This document shows, in pieces, positions 51,392 to 59,999 of a stretch of 64,000 nt of DNA. Position numbers and translations under genes: made by a program. Location of the stretch: positions 2,666,001 through 2,730,000 of the forward strand of contig NZ_CP038436.1 in assembly GCF_004683965.1 (NCBI RefSeq), in the 5' to 3' direction. The stretch comes from Nocardioides seonyuensis (GTDB taxonomy: Bacteria; Actinomycetota; Actinomycetes; Propionibacteriales; Nocardioidaceae). Position 1 is the stretch's first letter, and each line of letters begins with the position of its first letter. Below the pieces are notes generated by a model. It worked only from the letters and a program-made list of their open reading frames with translations. It searched no databases and was not told the origin of the DNA.

Positions 51392-52129
51392 TCAGACGGC
51401 GTCCGGCTCGGGGGAGTCCATGTAGGGGTACTTCTCCATGAAGTCCACGAGCGCCTCACCGCTAGGCTCGGAGCAGTACTGCCAGGCTCCGACCGCCTTC
51501 TCGGGGTCGGTGGTGCCCGGGCCGCCGATGGACCAGTGCGTCATGGCGACGTGCTGGCCCTTGGGGAAGGCCTTGCCGTCCTCGGACGTCCATGGGACGA
51601 CCTTGAACTTGTGACGTAGGTTGGTGGTGCTGTCGAGCTTGGAGGCGATGCCCCGAAGGTCGTCCATCGCCTTGTCGTCCTCGGCGATCGTCTCGTCGTA
51701 CCACAGCAGCGTGTAGCCGTGCTCGAGGTTGTGGACGAGCTCACCGAGCTCGGGACGGTCGGACTCGCCGTAGATCTTGCGGTCGATGGTGTCCCAGACG
51801 TCCCAGTGCTGGCCGAAGGCCGGCGGGGCGTCCTCGTAGGTCAGCTCGGTGCCGACCGGGACGTGGTCCTGGTTGCCCTGGGCCTTCTCGGTCGTGATCT
51901 TGGAGCACTCGTCGGCGGCGATGCCGATCTTGTCGAGGGATGAGCCGGAGTACTGGCGCAGGTCGTACCAGTCCTTGACGGGCTTGAAGGCGGCTGCCCC
52001 GATGATGAGGACTGCGATGACCACGCAGACGCCGACGATGGCCAGTCCGCGGCGCTGCTCGCTGCCCCGCTGCTCCTTGCGGATGGAGTCGATGACCGCC
52101 TGACGGTCCTTCTTTTCCTGCTTGGCCAC
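51392..52129 (-). CDS. DUF3105 domain-containing protein
   Basis: The 245-residue protein has a short basic cytoplasmic N-terminus, one membrane helix at about 29-48 (LAIVGVCVVIAVLIIGAAA) and an extracytoplasmic DUF3105 domain with VGTELTYEDAPPAFGQHWDVW and ELGELVHNLEHGYTLLWYDE. The metal-like HNLEHG motif is conserved in the family, but its role is unknown. Convergent with manC and co-directional with the cofE/cofD genes upstream. Confidence 0.85.
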   Translation of the reverse strand: MAKQEKKDRQAVIDSIRKEQRGSEQRRGLAIVGVCVVIAVLIIGAAAFKPVKDWYDLRQYSGSSLDKIGIAADECSKITTEKAQGNQDHVPVGTELTYEDAPPAFGQHWDVWDTIDRKIYGESDRPELGELVHNLEHGYTLLWYDETIAEDDKAMDDLRGIASKLDSTTNLRHKFKVVPWTSEDGKAFPKGQHVAMTHWSIGGPGTTDPEKAVGAWQYCSEPSGEALVDFMEKYPYMDSPEPDAV

Positions 52130-52180
52130 GGCTCTCGGAGTCTCTCGATCGGGGGTTGGCGCGGATGACGTCGGCAGAGT

Positions 52181-53092
52181 CTACGGACCCGCCGGTGAGA
52201 CCTGCGCCACCGCATGCGTTCCGTCGTCGGACCAGGACTCCAGCGACCAGCCGTGGGCGAAGCAGACGGCTGCCACGGCCACCCTGTCCAGGGGCACGCG
52301 GGCCATGGCTTCGGCCAGCTCTGTGGCGGGGGCCGTGGCCCCGAAGGGTGCCCGGTCGGAGGCCTCGCCGGCCAGGGAGCGTACGACGGCCTCCCGGGCG
52401 CCGAACCCGAAGAGGTCCTCGCCCTCGGGCCGGATGAGGGCTGTCGCTCCCTCGCCGGCGACGTCGGCCGGCAGCACGAGGTCGGAGCGCCCGCGCACGA
52501 CGGCCACCGGCCGGCCGGCGAGCTTGCCCTGCACCAGCTCGGCCGCAGCCGCGATCTCGTCGGCGACCGCGGGGAGGGTGACCCGCAGGTCGTGCCCGTG
52601 GGGGTCGGTCCGTCCCCGGTGGTCCTCGACCACGTGCAGCCCGGCCGCACCGATGGCGATGTCGGTCTGGCCACGGCGCCAGGCGCGCCCCGCGGTGTCT
52701 GTGAGCACGACGCCGACGTTGGCCCCCGTCCGACGGAGCAAGTCGCTCCGGAGACGACGCGCGGACCCGTCGGGGTCCCGGGGGAGGAGCGCGATGGTGC
52801 CGGCAGGAACGTTGGAGGCGTCGATCCCGGCTGCTGCCATGGTGAGCCCGAGCCTGTTGCGCACGACGCGCGTGGGCCCTCGGCGGGCCACCACACGGGT
52901 GGTCTCGGCCTCGAGCGCCTCGTCGCGATCGCCGGGGCGCACCAGTCCCTCGGCCTTGCTCACCACCTTGCTCGTCACGACGACGACGTCGCCGTCGCGC
53001 AGGTCGGTGGCGCTGGCCACCATGGCGGCGAGGTCGTCGCCCTCGGCCACCTCCGGCAGCCCGTCAGGTGCCCAGACCTCGAGGCGGTTCAC
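52181..53092 (-). CDS. cofE: coenzyme F420-0:L-glutamate ligase
   Basis: The 303-residue GTP-dependent ligase adds glutamate to F420-0. VVVTSKVVSKAEGLV, RNRLGLTMAAAGIDASN and VLTDTAGRAWRRGQTDIAIGAAGL are family motifs, and DLFGFGAREAVVRSL follows. The protein is longer than archaeal CofE (about 250) but lacks the full nitroreductase domain of FbiB; only a C-terminal extension is present. The GTG start overlaps the stop of cofD (GTGA) when the cofD frameshift is corrected. Confidence 0.9.
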   Translation of the reverse strand: MNRLEVWAPDGLPEVAEGDDLAAMVASATDLRDGDVVVVTSKVVSKAEGLVRPGDRDEALEAETTRVVARRGPTRVVRNRLGLTMAAAGIDASNVPAGTIALLPRDPDGSARRLRSDLLRRTGANVGVVLTDTAGRAWRRGQTDIAIGAAGLHVVEDHRGRTDPHGHDLRVTLPAVADEIAAAAELVQGKLAGRPVAVVRGRSDLVLPADVAGEGATALIRPEGEDLFGFGAREAVVRSLAGEASDRAPFGATAPATELAEAMARVPLDRVAVAAVCFAHGWSLESWSDDGTHAVAQVSPAGP

Positions 53093-54101
53093 GAGACGAG
53101 GTCGAGCGCTGCCGACGCCATCGCCGCAGTGGCGTCGTCGTCGGTCATCATCAGCGGCACCGCCCTGCACCTGGTCCCCGACTCCTCCACGCCGGCGACC
53201 TCGGCCGCGTCGCGGGTGTCGACGAGCCAACCGTCCAGCAAGCCCCCGCGGAGCGCGCGCCGTAGTGGCGCGCGACTCCTCCGGCGCTCACCTCGACACC
53301 GATCGAGGCGAGCAGCTGCTCGGCCATCCCACGGACGTGCCGTCCGCCCACGATCGGCGAGAGGCCCACGACGGGAGCGGAGGTCTCGCGGACGGCGTCT
53401 CGGACTCCGGCCACGCCGAGGATGGTGCCGACCGAGACGACGGGGTTGGACGGCGGCAGCACGACGAGGTCCGCGTCGCGGATGGCGTCGACGACGCCGG
53501 GGGCGGGCTCGGCCCGGTCCAGGCCGACGACCACGACGGCCTCCGCGGGCACCTCGGCGCGCAGGCGCACCCAGTACTCCTGGAAGTGGACCGCGCGTCG
53601 TCCGCTCGCCTCGCTCGGGTCAGCGATCGCGATGTGGGTCTCCACGCGGTCGTCCGACATGGGCACGAGGTGGACCCCCGACTCGGCCGGCGACCCCAGC
53701 CAGCGACGACACAGGGCGTCGGTGACCTGCGACAGCGAGTAGCCGCTCTCCAGCAGCTGCGTGCGGACCAGGTGGGTGGCGATGTCGCGGTCCCCGAGCC
53801 CGAACCACGTGGGCTCGACGCCGTACTGCTGGAGCTCCTCCTTGGCGTTCCACGTCTCGTCACGGCGCCCCCACCCGCGCTCGAGGTCCAGACCGTCACC
53901 GAGGGTGTACATCACCGTGTCCAGGTCGGGGCACACCTTCAGGCCGTGCACCCACCAGTCGTCCGCGGTGTTGGTGACGACCGTGATCCGAGCCTCGGGG
54001 GAGACGCCGGCGAGGGTGCCGCGGCGGATGCCGTGGCGAAGTCCCCGTACGAAGCGGGCCCCGCCCAGGCCGCCGGAGAGCACAGCGATGCTGGAGATCA
54101 T
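53089..54101 (-). CDS. cofD: 2-phospho-lactate (phosphoenolpyruvate) transferase CofD/FbiA, frameshifted near the C-terminus
   Basis: The product should have about 337 residues. It transfers the phospho-ligand from a GDP-activated intermediate to the deazaflavin FO. SSIAVLSGGLGGARFVRGL is the N-terminal signature, VTNTADDWWVHGLKVCPDLDTV follows, and LPPSNPVVSVGTIL is in the middle. In the run of five Gs on the coding strand (53243-53247) one G is missing: after GARSAG the frame leaves the family. With one added base it continues GLLDGWLVDTRDAAEVAG to ALDLVS and stops at 53089, overlapping cofE. The uncorrected frame stops at 53151. Sequencing error and real mutation are both possible. Confidence 0.85.
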
Positions 54102-54146
54102 GGCCGATACCCTGCCCGATGCCAGAAGTCCATATCAGATCCGGGC

Positions 54147-54175
54147 TTGACTTCCGTGCACGACAGGCATGTAAT
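54147..54175 (+). promoter_or_regulatory. sigma-70-type promoter upstream of whiB
   Basis: -35 TTGACT (54147-54152) and -10 TGTAAT (54170-54175) are separated by 17 bp. This would give a leader of about 175 nt before the WhiB start. Two copies of CCACACGGGT lie near 54312 and 54331. Confidence 0.55.
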
Positions 54176-54357
54176 TCCAACTGTGTCGTTCTCCTGCGAA
54201 GTCCCCAGATCACTGGCAGGGTTGCGACACGCGTGATGTCGGGCACACACGAGCACCGACAGCACGTCACCAGGTCACTCGGGGCACAGCAGAATCAGAC
54301 GGGTCGATCAATCCACACGGGTTGACCACCCACACGGGTCGAAAGGGCGAGAGTGCC

Positions 54358-54615
54358 ATGAGAGCAGAACTGTTTCTCCTTGAGCCGGACGCCGAAGAGT
54401 TCGGTTGGCAGGACCGCGCACTGTGCGCGCAGACTGATCCGGAGGCGTTCTTCCCGGAGAAGGGCGGCTCCACGAGGGAGGCCAAGAAGGTCTGCCTGAC
54501 GTGCGAGGTGCGTGATGACTGCCTCGAGTACGCCCTGATGAACGACGAGCGATTCGGCATCTGGGGCGGTCTGTCAGAGCGCGAGCGCCGCAAGCTGAAG
54601 AAGCGCGCCGTCTAG
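54358..54615 (+). CDS. whiB: WhiB family iron-sulfur regulator (WhiB2/WhmD-like)
   Basis: The 85-residue protein binds a [4Fe-4S] cluster through C23, C46, C49 and C55 (C-x22-C-x2-C-x5-C). The turn motif GIWGG (67-71) precedes a basic C-terminal DNA-contact region (SERERRKLKKRAV). It resembles M. tuberculosis WhiB2, which in that genome is also next to fbiA, and which controls septation. The ATG at 54358 is preferred because the protein then matches the family; an ATG at 54322 adds 12 residues. A sigma-70-type promoter lies 180 bp upstream. Confidence 0.93.
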   Translation: MRAELFLLEPDAEEFGWQDRALCAQTDPEAFFPEKGGSTREAKKVCLTCEVRDDCLEYALMNDERFGIWGGLSERERRKLKKRAV

Positions 54616-54640
54616 TTTCTCCCTCTTGGGGGCACCCTCG

Positions 54641-54646
54641 TAAGGT
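54641..54646 (+). promoter_or_regulatory. leaderless -10 element TAAGGT
   Basis: TAAGGT lies 6 nt before the GTG at 54653. Confidence 0.5.
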
Positions 54647-54652
54647 GCTCCG

Positions 54653-57532
54653 GTGACCGTCTCCGCGCTCGTCGTCAGCCACGACGGAGCGCGTTGGCTC
54701 CCGGCCGTGCTGGCCGGTCTCGCGGCCCAGACCCGTCCTGTCGACCACGCCGTGCTCGTCGACACCACCAGCCGTGACGCCAGTCCCGACCTCGCCCGAG
54801 CCGCCCTGGGTGATGACCGGGTCCACGTCGTGCCCGGGTCCACCAGCTACCCCGCCGCCGTCGCCCACGGCCTGGCCCTGCTGCCGGACGACCCGGACGG
54901 GTGGGTGTGGCTGCTCCACGACGACAGCAACCCCGCTCCCGACGCGCTGTCCGAGCTCCTCGCCGCCGCCGAGAGCCATCCCGGGGTCGACATCCTGGGG
55001 CCCAAGCTCCGCGAGTGGCCGTCCCTGCGGCGCCTGCTCGAGGTCGGCCTGACGATCACCGGGACCGGCCACCGCGAGACCGGGCTCGAGCGCGGCGAGT
55101 ACGACCAGGGCCAGCACGACGAGATACGCACCGTCCTGGCCGTCAACACCGCGGGCATGCTGGTGCGCCGCCGGGTGATCGACGAGCTCGACGGCCTCGA
55201 CCCCGAGCTGCCCATCTTCGGCAACGACATCGACTTCGGCTGGCGGGCCGCACAGGCCGGCCACGAGACGCTGGTGGTCCCCAAGGCCGTCGTCTTCCAC
55301 GCCGAAGCGGCCCACCGCGGTGTCCGCCGCACGCCGCTCACCGGCCGTCACACCCACTACCAGGAGCGCCGGGCGGCTCTGTTCACCTCTCTGGCCAACG
55401 TCTCCGGACGCCTGCTGCCGTGGCAGTTCGTGCGGCTCTTCATGGGTTCGCTCCTGCGCGTGCTGGGCTTCCTGGGGGTCCGGGCGGTCGGCGAGGCCCT
55501 CGACGAGCTCGCCGCCGTGCTCTCGGTGTGCGGCAGGCCCGGACAGGTGCTCGCCGCGCGGAGGGCGCGGGCCGCTCGGCGGCAGGGCGACCCCCACGAC
55601 GTACGCCACCTGCTGGCGCCGGCGTGGCTGCCCTACCGCCACGGCCTCGACTGCGTGACCGACCTGGTCGCAGCAGCGACGAACCAGGCCCAGGACGTCG
55701 CCGAGAGGCGGCGCTCGGCCAAGCTGGAGGCCACCGGAGCGCCGGGCGTGACTCCACGAACCACGTCGCGCCCTGCTCCCGAGGACGACGACGAGGCCTT
55801 CCTCACCGACAGCGGCATGGTGGCCCGCTTCTTCACCAACCCCGTCGCGGTGGTCCTCTTCGTCGCGGCGGTGCTCGGCGTGGTGGCGGCCCGCGAGGCG
55901 TTCGGCTCCATCACTGGTGGCGCCCTGTCGCCCACGCCGGCCGAGGTGTCCGACTGGTGGCAGCTCCACCTCGAGTCGTGGCACCCGCTCGGCACCGGCA
56001 CGGACGTGCCCGCGCCTGCCTACCTCCTGCCGTTCGCCCTCGCCGGCTGGGTGATGCTCGGTGAGCCCGGCGCCGTCGTCTCGGCGCTCATGCTGCTTGC
56101 CGTGCCCGTCGCAGCGCTGGGTGCATGGCGCCTGCTCGAGGTGGTGGGCAGGCTGGCCGACCCGCGCGGCCTGCCACGCTGGCTGGTGCTGTGGGGGGCG
56201 CTCACCTACGCCCTCGTCCCGGCGACGTCCGGGGCCTGGGGGCAGGGACGGTTCGGCACCGTCGCGGTGGCGGCCCTGCTGCCGTGGGCGGCCCGCGCCG
56301 CTCTCGGCTTCGTCGACCCCGAGGTGGACCGACGGTGGCGAGCCGCGTGGCGTACCGCCCTGCTGCTGGCCCTGGGTGCCGCGTTCGTGCCCGGCCTGTG
56401 GCTGTTCGCCGTCCTCGCCGCCGCCGTCGTCCTCGCCGCCGCTGCCTTCATCGCGCCCCGGCTGCTGCGCGACCGCGACAGCTGGGGTCCGCCGGTCCTG
56501 GCCGTGGCGCTCACGCCGGCCCTGCTCGCACCCTGGTTCGTGCCCCTGCTGACCACGGGCTCCGCAGCCGGTCTGCTCCTGGAAGCAGGGCGGCTGCCGA
56601 TGAGCGAGGTCTCCTTCGTCGGCCTGCTGACGGGACGGCTGGGCGACGGCGGTGCGCCGTGGTGGCTCGGGATCGGGCCCGGTGTGCTCGCGGTGCTGGC
56701 CCTGGTGCCTCGTCGCAGCAGGGTCTCCGTGCTCGCGTGCTGGCTGGTCGCCCTGGCCGCTGCCCTGGTGTCGGCCGTGCTCGCCCAGGTGACCCTCTCG
56801 CTCCCCGCCCTCGACACTCGGCCCAGCCTGGGGTTGTTCGTCGTCGTGCTCCAGGGCCTGGCGGTGGTCGCCGTCGTGCTGGGCGCCGAGGGGTTCGCCC
56901 ACCGGGTCGAGGCGGGACACCCGTGGTGGCAGCGCTCGCTCGTCGTCTCCCTGGCCGTGGCCGCGGCGGTCGTGCCGGTGGGCGGGCTGGTGTGGTGGCT
57001 CAGCGGGCCCGACGACTCCTTGGCGCGCGACATCGAGCAGGTCGTGCCTGCCTACATGGAGCAGAGCTCGTTGCTGGGGCCCGAGCATGGTGTCCTGGTG
57101 CTGTCCGGGTCGGTGGAGACGGGACTGGACTACCGCATCCGTCGAGGTGACGGCGTCACCGTCGGCGAGGACGAGATCCTCTCGCTCGCCGACGAGGACC
57201 GCGCGTTCACCGAGGAGGTGCGACAGCTCGCCTCGGCCCCGACGCCGGACGTCGTGGCTACCCTGGGGGAGCGCGGTGTCGAGTACGTCGTCCTCAGCGC
57301 GCCCGCCGACGGTCGCATCTCGGCCCGGCTCGACGCCACCGCGGGGCTCGACCAGGCCAGTGCGGAGAACCGCGCCACCCGTGCCTGGCGGGTGGACCGA
57401 CCGCTCGACCCCGAGGCCGTCGAGGGCGATCGCGACTGGTGGCGGAGCGTGCTGCTCCTGCTGCAGGCCGTCCTGGTCGTGGTGGCGCTTGTTCAGGCTG
57501 CACCCACGGTGAGGAGCAAGCGCGATGACTGA
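54653..57532 (+). CDS. large polytopic glycosyltransferase (GT2 domain plus membrane domain)
   Basis: The protein has 959 residues. Residues about 1-250 form a GT-A domain with VVSHDGARWLPAVLAGLAAQTR, HDDSNPAPDALSELL (DDS as DxD-like motif), TAGMLVRRRVIDELDGLDPELPIFGNDIDFGWRAAQAG. The rest, from residue about 395, has 10-12 membrane helices and an extracytoplasmic C-terminal region. Such proteins use lipid-linked or nucleotide sugars to modify wall glycans. Conserved in this position next to whiB in Nocardioides-like genomes, to my recollection. The GTG start is supported by a leaderless -10 element, and the stop overlaps the DUF5719 gene. Confidence 0.85.
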   Translation: MTVSALVVSHDGARWLPAVLAGLAAQTRPVDHAVLVDTTSRDASPDLARAALGDDRVHVVPGSTSYPAAVAHGLALLPDDPDGWVWLLHDDSNPAPDALSELLAAAESHPGVDILGPKLREWPSLRRLLEVGLTITGTGHRETGLERGEYDQGQHDEIRTVLAVNTAGMLVRRRVIDELDGLDPELPIFGNDIDFGWRAAQAGHETLVVPKAVVFHAEAAHRGVRRTPLTGRHTHYQERRAALFTSLANVSGRLLPWQFVRLFMGSLLRVLGFLGVRAVGEALDELAAVLSVCGRPGQVLAARRARAARRQGDPHDVRHLLAPAWLPYRHGLDCVTDLVAAATNQAQDVAERRRSAKLEATGAPGVTPRTTSRPAPEDDDEAFLTDSGMVARFFTNPVAVVLFVAAVLGVVAAREAFGSITGGALSPTPAEVSDWWQLHLESWHPLGTGTDVPAPAYLLPFALAGWVMLGEPGAVVSALMLLAVPVAALGAWRLLEVVGRLADPRGLPRWLVLWGALTYALVPATSGAWGQGRFGTVAVAALLPWAARAALGFVDPEVDRRWRAAWRTALLLALGAAFVPGLWLFAVLAAAVVLAAAAFIAPRLLRDRDSWGPPVLAVALTPALLAPWFVPLLTTGSAAGLLLEAGRLPMSEVSFVGLLTGRLGDGGAPWWLGIGPGVLAVLALVPRRSRVSVLACWLVALAAALVSAVLAQVTLSLPALDTRPSLGLFVVVLQGLAVVAVVLGAEGFAHRVEAGHPWWQRSLVVSLAVAAAVVPVGGLVWWLSGPDDSLARDIEQVVPAYMEQSSLLGPEHGVLVLSGSVETGLDYRIRRGDGVTVGEDEILSLADEDRAFTEEVRQLASAPTPDVVATLGERGVEYVVLSAPADGRISARLDATAGLDQASAENRATRAWRVDRPLDPEAVEGDRDWWRSVLLLLQAVLVVVALVQAAPTVRSKRDD

Positions 57533-58909
57533 CCGCACCGACACCGGCTCCGGACGGCGCAGGGCGGCGAGCGCGCCGAGCGGTCGACCGTCCCCGCTGA
57601 CGATCCTCACCGCTGTCATCCCGTTGCTGACCATCGGGGCGCTCGCCCTCGTCCGTCCCGCCGACCCCGTCCCTGCCGTCCACCCCCCACGACCGCCGAC
57701 CTGGCTCGCAGCACGCTGGTGTGCCCCGACGCCGTCCCGGGCAGCGAGCGCGTCCTGCTCGCGCACGCCGCCGGCGCGACCGGTGAGGTCCTCCTCCGGG
57801 CGGGCGGCAAGGACCGCCCCCTGCCCATGACCGGAGGCACCCTCCGGCGACGCGCCCTGCAACCGGTCTCGGTGACCGCGGAGGCGGACCTCGCAGCCGG
57901 GCTCACGGCCACCCGGGCCGGCGGTGGCCGCATCGCGGCGTGTGCCCAGCCGGCGCCGGAGCACTGGTTCACCGGGGTGGGCGCGGCGGCCGAGCACTCC
58001 TCGATCCTGTCGCTGGTCAATCCCGACCGGGGTCCTGCCGTCGCCGACGTGACGGTGCTGGGACCCGAGGGCGTCGTCGACGTCCCGGCCCTGCGGGGTG
58101 TTCGCATCCTCGGCGGGCGCGCCGCCACCTTCGACCTGTCCGAGGTCGCGCCCAGTCGCGAGGCGCTGGCCCTCCACGTCACGACCACCCGGGGGCGACT
58201 GGGCGCCAGCGTCGTCGACGTGGTCGACTCACTGGGTCGCGGACCCACGACTCGGGACTGGCTGCCCTCGCAGTCGACACCGACCGAGACGTCGTACGTC
58301 GTCGGTCTGGGGGGTCGGCCCGGCGACCGAACCCTCACGGTCGCCAACCCCGGCGACGCCCAGGCGCGTGTCGGGCTGCGGCTGGTCACCGGTGAGAGCG
58401 AGTTCGCGCCGGCCTCCTTCGAGGAGCTGCAGATCGCGCCCCAGTCGGTGGTCGAGGTCGACGTCGCTCGGCTGCTGCGTGGACGAGAGGGACAGGGTGC
58501 TCGTGCCCTGCGGCTGGACGCCACTGCACCCGTCACCGCGGCGCTGCGCACGGTCGCGGGCCGTGACCTGTCCGTGGCCGTGGCCGGCAGCGAGCTGGCC
58601 TCGCGGGCGGCCGTCGTCCTGCCGACCGGCGGCAAGCGGCTCGTGGTCGCCGGGGCCACCAAGCCGGGGGTGCTGACGTGGTCTGCCCGGGACTCCGAGG
58701 GCAAGCAGATCGGCGAGGAGCGGGTCGAGATCGACCCCGGGACCGCCGCGCGCATCAAGCTGCCCAGTCGCGCGACCCAGCTCGAGGTGGTCGTGGAACG
58801 GACCGGTGCCGTGGCCGTCGTCGAGGTCGGACCACCGGGGCTCTCGGTGCTGCCGCTGGTCGAGCTGGTGACCACCGCCGAGGTTCCGCACGTGCGCCAG
58901 TCCCTCTAG
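57525..58909 (+). pseudogene. DUF5719 family secreted protein, single-base frameshift
   Basis: From ATG at 57525 the frame reads a basic N-terminus and a membrane helix (LTILTAVIPLLTIGALALV), then VRPADPVPAVHPP, before leaving the family. In the next frame the protein continues TTADLARSTLVCPDAVPGSE and on to the stop at 58909. The switch lies in a run of six Cs (57683-57688); seven Cs would restore one 461-codon frame. DUF5719 proteins are exported and conserved in actinobacteria; function unknown. It overlaps the preceding glycosyltransferase gene. I list it as broken because of the sequence as given; a sequencing error is equally likely. Confidence 0.75.
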
Positions 58910-58912
58910 CCG

Positions 58913-59359
58913 TCAGTCGCGATCGCTGTCCTCGACCTGCTCGGGGGTGAGGTCGAGCAGGTCGGCCAGCTGCTCGACCACGATCGTGTGCACCAGGGCC
59001 TCCAGCTCTGCGCGCGACTCCGCGCGGTGCTCGACCGGTCGGCGGAACACCACGAGCCGGGTCGGCTCGCCCGAGGAGCCCCGCACCAGCGAGGAGAGCG
59101 GCACCGTCGACTCGTCCCAGTCGTCGGGAATCATCGGCGCGTCCTCGACGGCGTACTCCACGAGCCCGAGGCGGCGCTGCCAGCGCTCGTCGAGCGGCGT
59201 CACGACGTCGAGCACCAGCTGGTCGAACCGCTCCCGCGCGGTCCTCAGCGCAGGAGTGCCCGGTCGCTCCGGTCGTACGCCGGGCCCACGCATGCCGCGG
59301 CCACGGCGGTCACGGGTGCGGGTCCCCGGTCGACCTGCGGCTCGTGCGTCGATCTCCAC
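58913..59359 (-). CDS. Rv3259-like protein, zincin-type family without HExxH
   Basis: The 148-residue protein begins with a basic Arg/Pro-rich N-terminus. The core includes ALRTARERFDQLVLDVVTPL, LGLVEYAVEDAPMIPDDW, RLVVFRRPVEHRAESRAELEALVHTIVVEQLADLL and LTPEQVED. The last part aligns with the region where related metallopeptidases have HExxH; here it reads VHTIVVEQ with only one His, so catalysis is doubtful. It occupies the place of M. tuberculosis Rv3259 between whiB2 and DUF3499. Convergent with DUF5719. Confidence 0.8.
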   Translation of the reverse strand: MEIDARAAGRPGTRTRDRRGRGMRGPGVRPERPGTPALRTARERFDQLVLDVVTPLDERWQRRLGLVEYAVEDAPMIPDDWDESTVPLSSLVRGSSGEPTRLVVFRRPVEHRAESRAELEALVHTIVVEQLADLLDLTPEQVEDSDRD

Positions 59360-59395
59360 GCAGCGAGCCTAAGCGGACGGACCCGGTCTGCGGGG

Positions 59396-59401
59396 TACCG
59401 T
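59396..59401 (+). promoter_or_regulatory. leaderless -10 element TACCGT
   Basis: TACCGT lies 7 nt before the GTG at 59409. Confidence 0.45.
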
Positions 59402-59408
59402 CAGCGCC

Positions 59409-59798
59409 GTGAGCCTTGCCCGACGTTGTTCGCGTACGGCGTGTGGCCGCCCTGCGGTCAACACGCTGACCTACGTCTACGCCGACCAGACGGCCGTGCT
59501 CGGACCGCTCGCGACGCTCGCCGAGCCCCATGCCTACGACCTGTGCGAGGCCCACAGCGAGCGGCTCTCGGCCCCCCGCGGCTGGGAGGTGCTGCGGCTG
59601 GCTCCCGACCCGTCCGCGCAGGGTCCGAGCAGCGACGACCTGCTCGCCCTGGCCGACGCCGTGCGCGAGGCCGCCCGCCCTGCCCCGGCGCCTGCTCCGC
59701 TCCGCCCGGCCGAGGGCGCCGGCCTCGACGACGCCGCCCGTGACGCCAACCGCGGTGCGAAGCGCGGGCACCTGCGGGTCCTCACTCCCACCGACTGA
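59409..59798 (+). CDS. DUF3499 family protein
   Basis: The 129-residue actinobacterial protein opens RRCSRTACGRPAVNTLTYVYADQTAVLGPL with AYDLCEAHSERLSAPRGWEVLRL after it. C7, C12, C46 and H49 form a possible small zinc site. Function unknown. In most actinobacteria the next gene is phosphomannomutase (manB); here repeats, an IS110 element and a DUF222/HNH gene follow instead. The GTG start fits a leaderless promoter. Confidence 0.88.
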   Translation: MSLARRCSRTACGRPAVNTLTYVYADQTAVLGPLATLAEPHAYDLCEAHSERLSAPRGWEVLRLAPDPSAQGPSSDDLLALADAVREAARPAPAPAPLRPAEGAGLDDAARDANRGAKRGHLRVLTPTD

Positions 59799-59812
59799 GC
59801 GTTCCTCTCCAC

Positions 59813-59906
59813 GGTGGTTGAGGGAAGACGACGCCGCCCTCGGTGGTTGAGGAAGGACGGAGCGGCCTTCGGTGGTTGAGGAGGGACGGAGTCCCGTCTC
59901 GAAACC
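59813..59906 (+). repeat. 29-bp triple repeat (GGTGGTTGAGG type)
   Basis: GGTGGTTGAGG starts at 59813, 59842 and 59871, 29 bp apart. The third unit continues through a small hairpin (GGGAC-GGA-GTCCC, 59883-59895) to GTCTCGAAACC. I recall related GGTTTCGAGAC...CTCAACCACC repeats as dispersed elements in Nocardioides-type genomes. Confidence 0.8.
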
Positions 59907-59999
59907 TCCGACCCACTCGTGGTCACGATCAGGTCACGATGACGGAAGTGCCGGTGGAATGGGCCTTTCAGCGCCTCGGAGTGAAGCTCCTATGTCTGG

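Noticed and set aside
54308..58177. Very long open frame on the minus strand opposite the glycosyltransferase and DUF5719 genes
   Set aside because: Long antisense frames are expected at this GC content; composition is low-complexity Arg/Gly/Gln/His and no domain is seen.
59813..59906. CRISPR array
   Set aside because: Only three units, with no unique spacers between them; it resembles a dispersed repeat family.
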